Positions 9,227 through 18,311 of a DNA stretch of 45,047 nt are shown one piece after another. The notes beneath the pieces are model-generated. The model saw only the letters and a program-made list of their open reading frames with translations. It had not been told where the DNA came from and searched no databases. Positions within the stretch are counted from its first letter, which is position 1. Every line of letters starts with the position of its first letter. The position numbers and the translations under genes were made by a program. The stretch comes from Paradesertivirga sp965650335. GTDB lineage: Bacteria > Bacteroidota > Bacteroidia > Sphingobacteriales > Sphingobacteriaceae. The stretch spans positions 1 to 45,047 of the forward strand of contig CBFGOI010000026.1 of NCBI GenBank assembly GCA_965650335.1. The letters are read 5' to 3'.

Positions 9227-10297
9227 CTAAATCACCAGCAAGGCCCAAATACCTGAAATCATCATACATAAAAATGCCAAAGGAGTTAATACCTTCCAGC
9301 ATAAGTTCATTAGCTGATCAACCCGCAATCTGGGTAATGTCCAGCGCAGCCACATTTGAACTCCTACAATCAGCATTACTTTTGATATAATCCAAAATAT
9401 GCCCCAGAAAGGTCCGGTAGTCCAATCGGCCAGGTGTACAGCACCAATATTTGGCAATGGGGTATTCCATCCGCCTAAAAACAAAATTACGCCAAACATT
9501 CCGGTTAAAAACATCATGGAATATTCGCCTAAGAAAATAAAGGCGAAACGTATCCCGGTATATTCAGTATGGAATCCGGATACGAGCTCAGATTCAGCTT
9601 CCGGTATATCAAAAGGCGCCCTGTTACATTCTGCCAGCGACGCAATGAAATAAATAATATAGGCAACGATGAGATGTGGAGCCTGAAAAATGTTCCAGGC
9701 AAAAAAACCACCAATTTCTTGTACGTTCCAAAATCCGAGGAACTTGATCGATTCGGCAGATAGAACGCCTTGCTTATTTGCAATCAATTGCAGATCCAGA
9801 GTTTGAGCGATCATAACTGCGCTTATAATTGCTATACCTGCCGGAATTTCATAGGAAACTACCTGTGCAACCGAACGCAGAGCACCGAGCAAAGAATATT
9901 TATTATTTGAGCCCCAACCTGCCATGAGAATTCCGACGGACTCGATAGAAACAATTGCGAAAACATAAAAAACCCCGATATTTAAAGCGGTGGGCACAAT
10001 ATCCGGGCCCCAGGGTAGTGTAGCAAAACCCATATAAACCGACAGAAAAATAATTACCGGAGCGGCTGCGAATAGAATTTTATCTGCTGCTGCAGGAATA
10101 ATAAATTCTTTCTGGAGCATTTTAAGGATATCGGCAAGAGTTTGCAAACTTCCATACTTACCCACCTCCATTGGGCCTAAGCGATCTTGAATAAACGCCG
10201 ACACCTTTCGTTCAGCATATACTGCAAATAGTGCAAAAACAGCAACGAAGGAGAATAATAATACAGCTACAAAAAAATATGTGATATAGAAATCCAA
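9227..10297 (-). CDS. nuoH: NADH-quinone oxidoreductase subunit H (TTG start)
   Basis: NuoH forms the floor of the quinone-binding chamber and connects it to the proton-pumping arm. The 356-residue protein has about eight or nine hydrophobic segments. AERKVSAFIQDRLGPMEVG lies near residues 28-46, and a later DIPEAESELVSGFHTEY loop is the acidic quinone-chamber loop of the family. No ATG fits the N-terminus; the start is a TTG at 10297. It is the first gene of the nuoHIJKLMN unit. Upstream lie a promoter-like element and a terminator from the ompH genes, so nuoA-G are not part of this transcript. Confidence 0.95.
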   Translation of the reverse strand: MDFYITYFFVAVLLFSFVAVFALFAVYAERKVSAFIQDRLGPMEVGKYGSLQTLADILKMLQKEFIIPAAADKILFAAAPVIIFLSVYMGFATLPWGPDIVPTALNIGVFYVFAIVSIESVGILMAGWGSNNKYSLLGALRSVAQVVSYEIPAGIAIISAVMIAQTLDLQLIANKQGVLSAESIKFLGFWNVQEIGGFFAWNIFQAPHLIVAYIIYFIASLAECNRAPFDIPEAESELVSGFHTEYTGIRFAFIFLGEYSMMFLTGMFGVILFLGGWNTPLPNIGAVHLADWTTGPFWGIFWIISKVMLIVGVQMWLRWTLPRLRVDQLMNLCWKVLTPLAFLCMMISGIWALLVI

Positions 10298-10314
10298 TGT
10301 TTAAAACGCTGCTG

Positions 10315-10350
10315 CAAACTTAAACAATACGGAGGATATTTTTCAGCAAA
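10315..10350 (-). promoter_or_regulatory. Candidate promoter of the nuoHIJKLMN unit
   Basis: The minus strand reads TTTG, 24 bases, then TAAGTTTG, a full match to the Bacteroidota -7 element TAnnTTTG. The spacer is somewhat longer than the usual 19-21. The -7 box lies 17 nt before the nuoH TTG and just after the ompH terminator. Confidence 0.45.
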
Positions 10351-10371
10351 TGCTCAAGAGAATGCAGTAAC

Positions 10372-10403
10372 AAAAAAAGCGAGACAAACTGCCTCGCTCT
10401 TTT
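10372..10403 (-). terminator. Rho-independent terminator after the second ompH gene
   Basis: On the minus strand AGCGAG pairs with CTCGCT around a 9-nt loop and a run of seven T follows. It lies about 20 bases after the stop of the OmpH gene at 10421 and separates the bamA-ompH cluster from nuoH. Confidence 0.75.
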
Positions 10404-10420
10404 TATCATTAAATGATATC

Positions 10421-10981
10421 TTATTTTTTTGCTGTCGCCGGAGTTGTTGCAGCAATTCCCAATTTAGCTTTTACCAAAGCTATAATATCATCGCCACCAT
10501 CGAAATAAACGACACCTGGTTGTGAAACGTCAAATACGTACGCATAACCTTTTTCTTTAGCAACTGCATTTACAGCGTCACCAGCTTTTTTAAAGATTGG
10601 CTGATAAAGTTCATCTTGCTTAGCAGCCATTTCTTTTTTCGCCTTCTCACCTGTATCATTTATTCTTTTACCCAATTCCTGAAGCTCTTTTCCCATAATT
10701 TCCAGCTCTTTTCCTACAGCTACTTTGTTAGCTTCGCTTAAGGTTTTCTCTTTTTCCTGTGCAATTGTGAGCTTCTTTTGATATTCGGTTTGCATTAATT
10801 CAATCTCACTTTGCTTTTGCTTTTGAAACGTTTGAAACTTTGCATCTGCTTGTTTAACGTCGGGCATTACTTCCAATAGCGCTGCCGAATTAATGTGCGC
10901 AAACTTTTGTTGTGCGTTTACTGCGCTACCTGCAAAAAATAATCCTACTGCTACTACCGCTACTTTAACGAATGTTTTCAT
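10421..10981 (-). CDS. OmpH/Skp-family periplasmic chaperone (second copy)
   Basis: Skp-type chaperones hold unfolded outer-membrane proteins in the periplasm for delivery to BamA. A cleavable signal peptide ends near AGSAVNA-QQ (residue 24). The mature N-terminus KFAHINSAALLEVMPDV matches the family start (FAxxNxxxLxxxxP), and residues about 45-120 are a Lys/Glu-rich coiled coil, the tentacle region. The C-terminus ends in an Ala/Thr/Lys-rich tail. It is 186 residues long and follows a sister gene by 27 bases, both downstream of bamA. Two tandem copies here are commonly seen in Bacteroidota. Confidence 0.9.
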   Translation of the reverse strand: MKTFVKVAVVAVGLFFAGSAVNAQQKFAHINSAALLEVMPDVKQADAKFQTFQKQKQSEIELMQTEYQKKLTIAQEKEKTLSEANKVAVGKELEIMGKELQELGKRINDTGEKAKKEMAAKQDELYQPIFKKAGDAVNAVAKEKGYAYVFDVSQPGVVYFDGGDDIIALVKAKLGIAATTPATAKK

Positions 10982-11008
10982 TTTTTAATTTAAATTGATT
11001 GTCCTTTT

Positions 11009-11539
11009 CTATTTTGCCAGTGTTCCCGGTTTATATCCTAAACGGGTTATTACATCATTGCTTTTATCTAAACGTAAACTTGCATACAAGAGTATAAGGT
11101 CGCTATTTTTGTCGAAAATCATGTCTAGCTGACTTGCTTCGGCTACAGCCTTTACTGCAACTGATACTCGGTCTTGTATAGGTTTTATTAGTTTTATGCG
11201 CTGCTGATAAAGTTCCCCTTCGAAACCAAACTTTAAACGTTGGTATTCTTTTGCAGCTTTTTCCTTTTCTACTATTTCATTCTCCCGGCGCTTCCGCATC
11301 TCCTCGGTTAACAAAACCTGGTCTGCCTGATATGCCTTATATAATCGTTCAATCTCACCAAAACGATTATCTGCTTCTTTCTGCCATTGCTGCGAAAGTG
11401 CATCAAGCTGCTTCTGCGACGAGGTATATTCTGGTATATGTTTTAGAATATACTCAGTGTCTACGTAAGCGAAGCGCTGTGCAAAAACAGAAATACTTCC
11501 GAAAAATAGGAAAGAAAATATTAAAAGCAATTTTTTCAT
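11009..11539 (-). CDS. OmpH/Skp-family periplasmic chaperone (first copy)
   Basis: The protein has a signal peptide ending at VFAQ (about residue 20). The mature start RFAYVDTEYILKHIPEY is typical of Skp/OmpH, followed by a charged coiled coil (about 40-110) and a C-terminal segment that returns to the body domain (MIFDKNSDLILLYA). It is 176 residues long. It lies 87 bases after bamA and directly before a second OmpH gene, consistent with a role in handing barrel proteins to BamA. The two copies are clearly diverged, so they are probably not redundant duplicates of recent origin. Confidence 0.9.
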   Translation of the reverse strand: MKKLLLIFSFLFFGSISVFAQRFAYVDTEYILKHIPEYTSSQKQLDALSQQWQKEADNRFGEIERLYKAYQADQVLLTEEMRKRRENEIVEKEKAAKEYQRLKFGFEGELYQQRIKLIKPIQDRVSVAVKAVAEASQLDMIFDKNSDLILLYASLRLDKSNDVITRLGYKPGTLAK

Positions 11540-11626
11540 CGGTTTATTTTTTAAATGTTAGATATTTTTTATTTCCGTCAAATGACTTCCATCATTAAAC
11601 GATGTAAATTCCGCTCAAATTATATT

Positions 11627-14173
11627 TTAAAATCCGCCGTTAAGCTGTTGTGCTATGCTGAAATGAAATTGTCCCTTACTGGATTGGATTCCTGGTATTG
11701 GATCAAAGCCCCACCCGTAATCAATTCCCAACAGACCAAAGATTGGTAAGAATATTCTTGCTCCCACACCAGCAGAACGATGTACAATAAACGGATTAAA
11801 ATCCTTGAAATTGTTCCATGTATTACCGCCTTCTGCAAAAGTGAGTAAAAATAAGGTTGCCTGCTGACTGGTTGTAATCGGATATCTGAACTCGACAATA
11901 TATTTATTAAAAATAGGGCTACCGGAGTTTCGTGCTATATTAGGGTTTGAGCCTTCAGGAATTACACTGTTATTTTCATAACCACGCATGGCGATCACTT
12001 CTGAGCCTTGCAAGAAATCGAATCCTTGCATACCATCACCCCCGAGTTTAAAGCGCTCGAATGCAGACTGACCCACAGCAGAATTATACTGTCCTAGAAA
12101 TCCAAACTGAGCTTGAGTTTTCAATACCAGCTTACCATAAACACGCTGATACCATTGAGCCTCGAACTTCCATTTATGATACTCGGTAAATTTATATCTA
12201 TCCTCGTCTACCGCTGTTTCATAATTTGTCTTATTCCATAATGAGTATGGTGGAGTAGCCTGTATTGTTAATCTAATATGAGAACCGGAGGTTGGATATA
12301 TAGGAGCATCAACTGAATTCCGGCTCAACTCTTGTGTTAAATTAAAATTATATGATGTACCTGTATTGAATAGGAATCCCGGGTAATTTTTCAACTTGTA
12401 TTGCTGAAGATTGATTGAGTGATTAATTCTAAACCAGTCATCAGGCCATTTCAAACGTTGTCCTAAACTAAACGTAACCCCATTTAAACGGATTCGCTGA
12501 ATCTGATCATCAGGAATATTATTATAATACTGGTTTGATTGTAGGGATGTAAAGGCACTTATACCAAAGTAAATAGGTTTTTTTCCACCCAGCCAAGGCT
12601 CAGAGAAAGAAAAGCTGTATGATTGGTATGCTTTACCATTCGTTTGACCGCGAATACTAAGCTTTTGACCATCGCCTTTAGGGAGTGGCTTCCATTCTTT
12701 TAAATTAAACAGGTTACGAGCCGAGAAATTGTTGAATGTTAATCCAAGTGTACCAATTATGCGGCCACCACCGAAACCGCCAGACAATTCAATCTGATCA
12801 GAAGGTTTTTCTGTCACGCTGTATTCTATATCAACCGTTCCATCGGCAGGATTAGGAATAGGTCTTACATCCGTTTTTTGCTCATCAAAATTACCAAGAG
12901 CGGCAATCTCGCGGGTTGTCCGTACGACCAAATCCTTGTTAAACTTATCACCTGGTTTAGTACGAATTTCACGCATTACCACCCGATCATTAGTTATATC
13001 ATTTCCTTTAAGAGAAACCTTATTAATGGTGTAAAGAGGTCCCTCATAGATACGGACTTCCAGATCAATGGTATCTCCATGTACACGTGTTTGCACCGGA
13101 TCAGCATTAAAAGTCAGATATCCATTGTTTAGATATAAGGAGGAAACATCCTCTCCATTTGGACTGCCATTGATTTTCTTCTGTAACTTCTCCTCACTAA
13201 AAACATCTCCCTTATTAATGCCCAATACCCGCTCTAACGCATCGGTTGAATACACAGCATTTCCTGCGAAATTTATATTGCCGAAATAATATTTAGGTCC
13301 TTCATAAAGGTCGATCGCCAGACTGATGGTTTTATTAGGATTAAGGATTAAAGAATCTTTAAGAATTTCCGCATCTCTATATCCTTTCGCATGCATTTTC
13401 GCTATCAGGTTCCGTTTGTCTTCCTCATATTTTTCTTGAAGGAATTTCGCAGAACGAAGAATGTTAAGCGTGGATTTTTCTTTTGTTTTTTTCAGGAACT
13501 TTTTAAGTTCTTTATCTTTAAATTGTGAATTACCGGAAAAATCAATACTGGCGACTTTCGTCTTCTCATTTTTATCTACTGTAATCTCCAGTACAACATC
13601 GTTCGTTAATGATGTATCCCGGGTTTGTTTATAAGTAACATCCGTGTACAAATAGCCTTTATCATTAAAATACTTTTTAATAATAGCGGTCGTCGTACTT
13701 AAGAGACCCTCATTAACAACTTTACCCTTACGGTCGGCTAGTTTTTCTTTGATATCGCCGGTTTCACCCTTTTTCATTCCCTTAAGTTCAATACGGGCTA
13801 AACGCGGGCGTTCGGTAACAACTATATTAAAAAAGATAGAATCTTCTTTTATGCTCGAAATTTTAAGCTCGATATTATCGAATAAACCCTGGGCCCATAA
13901 AAACTTAACAGCATTGGCTGTCGCCTCACCCGGTACTTCAATAGTCTCGCCTTTAGTTAGTTTAGAAATTTGAACTAAGATATCTTTATCCAAATATTCG
14001 GTACCGGTAACCGTTGTTCCGCCTATTATGTATTCTTTTGGATCCAAATAACTTATTTCGTCTTTAGCAGAAGGTATTGGACGCCGTTGAGTTGGTGCCG
14101 AAGGACGGCCAATCTGCGCCATTGCTACAGTACCAAAAACAAGAAAATATAGTGTAATAAAGAACTTATTCAT
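11627..14173 (-). CDS. bamA: Outer-membrane protein assembly factor BamA
   Basis: BamA is the essential outer-membrane Omp85 protein that folds and inserts beta-barrel proteins. The 848-residue precursor has a signal peptide ending near VAMAQ (residue 20) and a short Pro/Arg-rich linker. A series of POTRA domains covers about residues 45-450; seen starts include GGTTVTGTEYLDKDIL, ASIDFSGNSQFKDKELKKF and INKVSLKGNDITNDRV. The C-terminal barrel (about 470-848) ends in the Phe expected of outer-membrane barrels. It sits 38 bases after uppS and before two OmpH/Skp chaperones, linking lipid-carrier synthesis to barrel assembly. Confidence 0.95.
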   Translation of the reverse strand: MNKFFITLYFLVFGTVAMAQIGRPSAPTQRRPIPSAKDEISYLDPKEYIIGGTTVTGTEYLDKDILVQISKLTKGETIEVPGEATANAVKFLWAQGLFDNIELKISSIKEDSIFFNIVVTERPRLARIELKGMKKGETGDIKEKLADRKGKVVNEGLLSTTTAIIKKYFNDKGYLYTDVTYKQTRDTSLTNDVVLEITVDKNEKTKVASIDFSGNSQFKDKELKKFLKKTKEKSTLNILRSAKFLQEKYEEDKRNLIAKMHAKGYRDAEILKDSLILNPNKTISLAIDLYEGPKYYFGNINFAGNAVYSTDALERVLGINKGDVFSEEKLQKKINGSPNGEDVSSLYLNNGYLTFNADPVQTRVHGDTIDLEVRIYEGPLYTINKVSLKGNDITNDRVVMREIRTKPGDKFNKDLVVRTTREIAALGNFDEQKTDVRPIPNPADGTVDIEYSVTEKPSDQIELSGGFGGGRIIGTLGLTFNNFSARNLFNLKEWKPLPKGDGQKLSIRGQTNGKAYQSYSFSFSEPWLGGKKPIYFGISAFTSLQSNQYYNNIPDDQIQRIRLNGVTFSLGQRLKWPDDWFRINHSINLQQYKLKNYPGFLFNTGTSYNFNLTQELSRNSVDAPIYPTSGSHIRLTIQATPPYSLWNKTNYETAVDEDRYKFTEYHKWKFEAQWYQRVYGKLVLKTQAQFGFLGQYNSAVGQSAFERFKLGGDGMQGFDFLQGSEVIAMRGYENNSVIPEGSNPNIARNSGSPIFNKYIVEFRYPITTSQQATLFLLTFAEGGNTWNNFKDFNPFIVHRSAGVGARIFLPIFGLLGIDYGWGFDPIPGIQSSKGQFHFSIAQQLNGGF

Positions 14174-14211
14174 TGAGTTTTAATGTCGTGCTAAATTAGC
14201 TTAATCAGTTG

Positions 14212-14976
14212 TTAATTTTTGTTAAAAGGTAAATTTTTAACCTGTTCGCCTGTCATACCAAAGCGGCGCTCCCTTTTTTGATAATCGATAATTGCTTCAA
14301 ATAAATCTTCCCGGCGGAAATCAGGCCAAAGCTTTTGGGTGAAATATAACTCTGAATATGCAAGTTGATATAAAAGGTAATTGCTTATTCGATGCTCCCC
14401 ACTTGTACGAATCATCAGTTCAGGATCAGGAATACCGGAGGTGGTTAATTGGCTGGCGAACATATCCTCATTGATATCTTCCGGACTTATAAGTCCCTGT
14501 TTTACTTGTTCGCTTATTTTACGTGCCGCCTCAACTATCTCCCATCTGGAACTATAGCTCAAAGCCAATGTAAGCGTGCAAGCCTTGTTTCCTGATGTTT
14601 TATCTATTGCTTCTTGCAATTGCTGATAGCACTTTGCAGGCAAGGCTTTTAGATTACCGATAGCATTTAAACGAACGTCGTTTTCCATCAGAGTCTTAGT
14701 TTCTCTGTTAATTGTGGAAACCAATAACTCCATAAGTGCAGTAACTTCGAATTTAGGCCGATTCCAGTTCTCAGTCGAGAAAGCATATAAAGTAAGGTAA
14801 GATATGCCAGCTTCCACTGCACCTTCAACCGTGTCTCTAACGGCTTTAACACCATTTTGATGGCCAAAAACACGAAGCTTTCCCTTCTCCTTAGCCCACC
14901 GGCCATTGCCATCCATAATCACAGCAATATGCTGAGGTAATTTAGTTTTATCAATTTGCTGGAGTAAACTCATCAT
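14212..14976 (-). CDS. uppS: Isoprenyl transferase (undecaprenyl diphosphate synthase)
   Basis: This cis-prenyltransferase condenses isopentenyl units onto farnesyl diphosphate to make the C55 carrier used for peptidoglycan and surface polysaccharides. IAVIMDGNGRWAKE (residues 17-30) contains the catalytic Asp22 and the diphosphate-binding Gly/Arg. YAFSTENWNRP and the C-terminal RTSGEHRISNYLLYQ and KRERRFGMT segments are the other signature blocks. At 254 residues it has normal length. Two ATG codons are adjacent at the start. It lies upstream of bamA in the envelope cluster and has its own promoter-like element at 15011-15042. Confidence 0.95.
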   Translation of the reverse strand: MMSLLQQIDKTKLPQHIAVIMDGNGRWAKEKGKLRVFGHQNGVKAVRDTVEGAVEAGISYLTLYAFSTENWNRPKFEVTALMELLVSTINRETKTLMENDVRLNAIGNLKALPAKCYQQLQEAIDKTSGNKACTLTLALSYSSRWEIVEAARKISEQVKQGLISPEDINEDMFASQLTTSGIPDPELMIRTSGEHRISNYLLYQLAYSELYFTQKLWPDFRREDLFEAIIDYQKRERRFGMTGEQVKNLPFNKN

Positions 14977-15010
14977 TTATTTGAGACCACCAAGGTCGGG
15001 CATCGGGGTT

Positions 15011-15042
15011 CAAAGGTAAGAAAATATGCGTATTTGTTTCAA
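15011..15042 (-). promoter_or_regulatory. Candidate promoter upstream of uppS-bamA-ompH
   Basis: On the minus strand TTG is followed after 21 bases by TACCTTTG, a full match to TAnnTTTG. It lies 34 nt before the uppS ATG in the gap after the DUF6089 gene, so the uppS-bamA-ompH part may be transcribed separately. Confidence 0.45.
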
Positions 15043-15081
15043 GAGATAAGAAAAGCAAAGTTAGTTACCACGAGAACGGGT

Positions 15082-15909
15082 TTAATCGTCAACCACAGGG
15101 CATTTCTGAGTAAAGAACATGTATGAAATTGTAACTCCCAGAAATAAATAAGTATCCCGGTTCCGGTAATCACCCCGTTGTGTGCCGGCAGAATGACGGG
15201 GAAACCCAACTTCGGGCGATCTGTCTGCGAGATTCATTCTTAAATTAGTGATTCCACCAGCGCCTGGGAAAACCAATTCCTCATTTGAAGCGTATTTTCC
15301 GCTCACATCGTCCAAATAATCCGTATAAGCCGTTCTATAGCCAAGTTCGCCGCCTACGGTCCATTTACCAGCAAAATTATATTTAATCCCTGCTCCTATA
15401 GGAACAGTTAGAGCTATTTTTTTATACGGTTTATTGATATCCTGTCCCTCTGTTCCAAGAATATTAAGCTCATAAACATCACCATTATAAACGGCCTTGG
15501 GATTAAACGTCACAAATCCGAAGCCGCAAAAAAGATAGGGTGAATACTGCTTTCGGCTGAACGAAGGGATATAATTAAAGAAATTGAATTCGGTTTGCAT
15601 ACTTATCTCCGTGACAGGAGAAAAGAAGCTTAAATTACGGGATTTAAAATAGGCATTATCCGAATTTGAGTCGGATGCTTCTATTTGGCCATGAGCAACA
15701 TTTAGCTTGAGAGCCCAATAGCCATCGAAATTTCGTTTTATCGACCCTCCAAATGCTAGGTTCTTCACCTCGAACGGCTTAACAGGATTCAAATCTCCCA
15801 TGTAGCCCGCTGTACCGACAAAACCACCCAGCTCCCAGGTTTGGGCAGAAGATCTGTCAGAAATTGTTAGGATAAGAACCAGAAGAATCGCAGAAAATTT
15901 TAAATTCAC
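15082..15909 (-). CDS. DUF6089-type outer-membrane beta-barrel protein (GTG start)
   Basis: The 275-residue protein has a signal peptide (NLKFSAILLVLILTISDRSSAQ) and then alternating short hydrophobic strands with Gly and aromatic residues, as in small outer-membrane barrels. WELGGFVGTAGYMGDLNPV near the mature start, and a GxGIKYNFAGKWTVGGELGYR block, resemble the family found next to uppS/bamA in many Bacteroidota. The function is unknown; position suggests envelope biogenesis. The start is GTG at 15909, chosen because it gives a complete signal peptide. The end reads FTQKCPVVDD, so it lacks the terminal aromatic residue usual for BamA clients. Confidence 0.75.
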   Translation of the reverse strand: MNLKFSAILLVLILTISDRSSAQTWELGGFVGTAGYMGDLNPVKPFEVKNLAFGGSIKRNFDGYWALKLNVAHGQIEASDSNSDNAYFKSRNLSFFSPVTEISMQTEFNFFNYIPSFSRKQYSPYLFCGFGFVTFNPKAVYNGDVYELNILGTEGQDINKPYKKIALTVPIGAGIKYNFAGKWTVGGELGYRTAYTDYLDDVSGKYASNEELVFPGAGGITNLRMNLADRSPEVGFPRHSAGTQRGDYRNRDTYLFLGVTISYMFFTQKCPVVDD

Positions 15910-15977
15910 AGTCTTTTGCCGGTTTCCTTTTTCAGATATGATATCCTTAAATAAATTTTAACTAAATAAGCCCGGGA

Positions 15978-16859
15978 TTAGTAATTACGCGTATCAATGC
16001 CCCAGAGCAACTTGTTCCTTAACGTAGATAAATAACTTTCATTATTCAGGCGTATAAGATTAAATTGAAACTCGGCCTTTCTCACGCTGAACCTCATCGT
16101 GCTGTCAATAATTTTGGTTCTTGAATCGCATGATAAAAGATATTTTGAACTGCGGCCCTCTAATTCAAAAGACAATGTATTTGAATCGGAGATTATCACA
16201 GGCCTCACATTTAAGTTATGAGGAGAAACAGGTGTAATTACAAAGTTGCCTGAATTAGGGAATACTATGGGTCCGCCGCAGCTTAAAGAATATGCAGTAG
16301 AACCTGTAGGTGTTGCCACGATTAGTCCATCGGCCCAATAGGAATTCAAAAATTCATCATTCAAATATGCATGAATAAGCATCATCGCCGAATTATCGCG
16401 CCGGTGAATGATCACATCATTCAACGCAAAATTCTCGTCTCCGAAAATTTTATTTTCCGAATGGAGCCTTACCAAATTACGCGAATCAAGGGTAAACTGC
16501 TTATTTGTCAGGCGTTCAATTGCGGAATGAATTTCATCCTTATTAATGCTTGCCAAAAAACCCAGTCTTCCAAAGTTTATTCCGATCACAGGAATACCCG
16601 AGTCTCTCACCAGGGTCACTGTATCGAGAATAGTTCCATCCCCACCAAGACTTACTAAAACATCAACCTGACCTTTCATGTCATTATGATTTTTGAATGT
16701 CTGAAGTTTTTTAGGGAAAGAGACTTTTCCAGAAATAAACTGACTGAATTTTTCGTAAACAAAAGGTTCTATTCCAAACTGCATCAAGCTGTCGAACACC
16801 TGCTGTATATAAGGAAGAGCTGTATTGCTAAATTCTCTGCCGTAAATTGCAATCTTCAT
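15978..16859 (-). CDS. nadK: NAD kinase
   Basis: NAD kinase phosphorylates NAD to NADP in the cytoplasm. The GGDGT motif lies at residues 72-76 (VSLGGDGTILDT) and the ATP/NAD-binding block TPTGSTAYSLSCGGPIV follows near residue 180. FALNDVIIHR holds the conserved Asn-Asp. The 293-residue length is normal. The N-terminal MKIAIYGR matches Bacteroidota homologues. It lies 9 bases after a CBS-ACT gene and upstream of a DUF6089 gene, an order commonly seen in this phylum. Confidence 0.95.
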   Translation of the reverse strand: MKIAIYGREFSNTALPYIQQVFDSLMQFGIEPFVYEKFSQFISGKVSFPKKLQTFKNHNDMKGQVDVLVSLGGDGTILDTVTLVRDSGIPVIGINFGRLGFLASINKDEIHSAIERLTNKQFTLDSRNLVRLHSENKIFGDENFALNDVIIHRRDNSAMMLIHAYLNDEFLNSYWADGLIVATPTGSTAYSLSCGGPIVFPNSGNFVITPVSPHNLNVRPVIISDSNTLSFELEGRSSKYLLSCDSRTKIIDSTMRFSVRKAEFQFNLIRLNNESYLSTLRNKLLWGIDTRNY

Positions 16860-16868
16860 GCTTTTTTT

Positions 16869-17531
16869 TTAGAAGCTAAGATAGTTCATTAGCTGATCGT
16901 ACCTGTCGGATGAGCCGGCGTCAGATTTCAAATCATTATAGGTTGCGACTACGGTATAATCGTATCGCAGAAATGAAGCTACAATAGCAGAAATATCTGT
17001 TCGATTTATTTTGAGCGTAATTTCTAATCGGGTAGAATCAGGAAAAGATGTTATATATGAACTTAATACCTGTGCGTTGTTCGATTCGACAATTTGAGAA
17101 ATATGTGCGAGTGAGTTATCTCTGTTATTTATTTCGATAACGATAATTCCACCCGGCTCCTTCACAGAAGTTAGGTTAGCAATGTACTCAACAATTGAAT
17201 TGATAGAGATAACGCCCAGGTAATTTTTATGTTCGTCAACCACGGGAAGCAGTGTTAAGCGTTTTTCTGCAAAAATTCTGATCACATCATAAATATGCTG
17301 TTCCTGATTTATACAGCCATTACTGATAGACAGTTTAACGCCTCCAACAGGCGATTCATAATCTTGAATCTCGATTAGATCCTCGTCGGAAACGAGGCCG
17401 AGAACCTGATTTTCATTAACAATAGGCAAATGATTTACACGAAACTCAGCCATCCTATCAAGAACTTTCTGAATAGTATCAGAAGTTTTCAAAGGTGGAA
17501 TCGCATCCGATATGAGTTGTTTCGCTATCAT
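16869..17531 (-). CDS. CBS-domain pair with C-terminal ACT-like domain
   Basis: Residues 1-120 form two CBS motifs: MIAKQLISDAIPPLKTSDTI starts the first, and SISNGCINQEQHIYDVIRIF with LLPVVDEHKNYLGVISI makes the second. CBS pairs bind adenine nucleotides. Residues about 128-200 (GGIIVIEINNRDNSLAHIS onward) look like an ACT-type ligand-sensing domain, as in AcuB-like proteins. No catalytic domain is present, so a regulatory role is inferred. It sits tightly between an alpha/beta hydrolase (10-base gap) and nadK (9-base gap), so a link to nucleotide or NAD status is possible but not shown. Length 220 residues. Confidence 0.8.
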   Translation of the reverse strand: MIAKQLISDAIPPLKTSDTIQKVLDRMAEFRVNHLPIVNENQVLGLVSDEDLIEIQDYESPVGGVKLSISNGCINQEQHIYDVIRIFAEKRLTLLPVVDEHKNYLGVISINSIVEYIANLTSVKEPGGIIVIEINNRDNSLAHISQIVESNNAQVLSSYITSFPDSTRLEITLKINRTDISAIVASFLRYDYTVVATYNDLKSDAGSSDRYDQLMNYLSF

Positions 17532-17541
17532 TAAGTTTCCA

Positions 17542-18306
17542 TTATTTCAGCAATACACGTTCTAAAAACTTGTTTAAATGTAAATTAAACTCCTCGGGTT
17601 GCTCCATCATAGGAGCGTGTCCGCACTTGTCTATCCAATTTAACTCAGAATTCGGCAAAATGTTGTGAAATTCTATCGCGACATCCGGCGGCGTAACGGT
17701 ATCATTCTTCCCCCAAATCAAACACACAGGTATGGTGATCTTATGAAGATCTTTAGACATATTATGCCGGATGGCCGACTTGGCCATGGCCAGTATACGA
17801 ATTACGCGTCCGCGGTCATTTACAGTAGCAAAAACTTCATCTACTAGTTCCTTTGTTGCAAAGTTTGGATCATAAAAAGTTAAAGCAACTTTCTCTTTGA
17901 TGAAATCATAGCTCTCTCTTCTTGGAAAAGTACCGCCAAAAGAATTTTCATATAAACCAGAACTTCCAGTAAGTATAAGCGCTTTAACAAACTCTGGATG
18001 GCTAAGCGTAAAAATTAGTCCGACATGGCCTCCAAGTGAATTCCCAAGCAGACAAATATTTTTAAGCTTTTTAAACTTCACGAATTTGTACAGAAACTTC
18101 GAAAGACTGGTGACTCCTGTGGTTAAAAGAGGGAGCTCATAAATAGGCAGTAAAGGTATTACTACCCTGTACCGCGATTTAAATCTATTAGTTACGTCTT
18201 CCCAATTGCTTAGAGCCCCAAAAAGACCGTGCAATAACAAAAGCACATCGCCCTCCCCTTCTTCAATATACTTAAATCCGTTTTCTTCTTTTATATTAAG
18301 ACTCAT
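17542..18306 (-). CDS. Alpha/beta-fold hydrolase
   Basis: The protein shows the alpha/beta hydrolase pattern: LLLLHGLFGALSNW supplies the HG oxyanion segment, LLGNSLGGHVGL the nucleophile elbow (Gly-Asn-Ser-Leu-Gly) and the late block WIDKCGHAPMMEQPEEF the catalytic His. CLIWGKNDTVTPP carries the likely acid Asp. There is no signal peptide, so it is probably cytoplasmic. The substrate cannot be inferred; homologues include esterases and C-C hydrolases. It is the first gene of the cluster that continues through CBS-ACT and nadK, and a palindromic operator-like site lies directly before its ATG. Length 254 residues. Confidence 0.85.
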   Translation of the reverse strand: MSLNIKEENGFKYIEEGEGDVLLLLHGLFGALSNWEDVTNRFKSRYRVVIPLLPIYELPLLTTGVTSLSKFLYKFVKFKKLKNICLLGNSLGGHVGLIFTLSHPEFVKALILTGSSGLYENSFGGTFPRRESYDFIKEKVALTFYDPNFATKELVDEVFATVNDRGRVIRILAMAKSAIRHNMSKDLHKITIPVCLIWGKNDTVTPPDVAIEFHNILPNSELNWIDKCGHAPMMEQPEEFNLHLNKFLERVLLK

Positions 18307-18311
18307 ATTAT

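Noticed and set aside
8619..9302. NuoI starting at the ATG 9302
   Set aside because: It would overlap nuoH by 76 bases and add residues absent from the family; the TTG at 9212 matches the family N-terminus.
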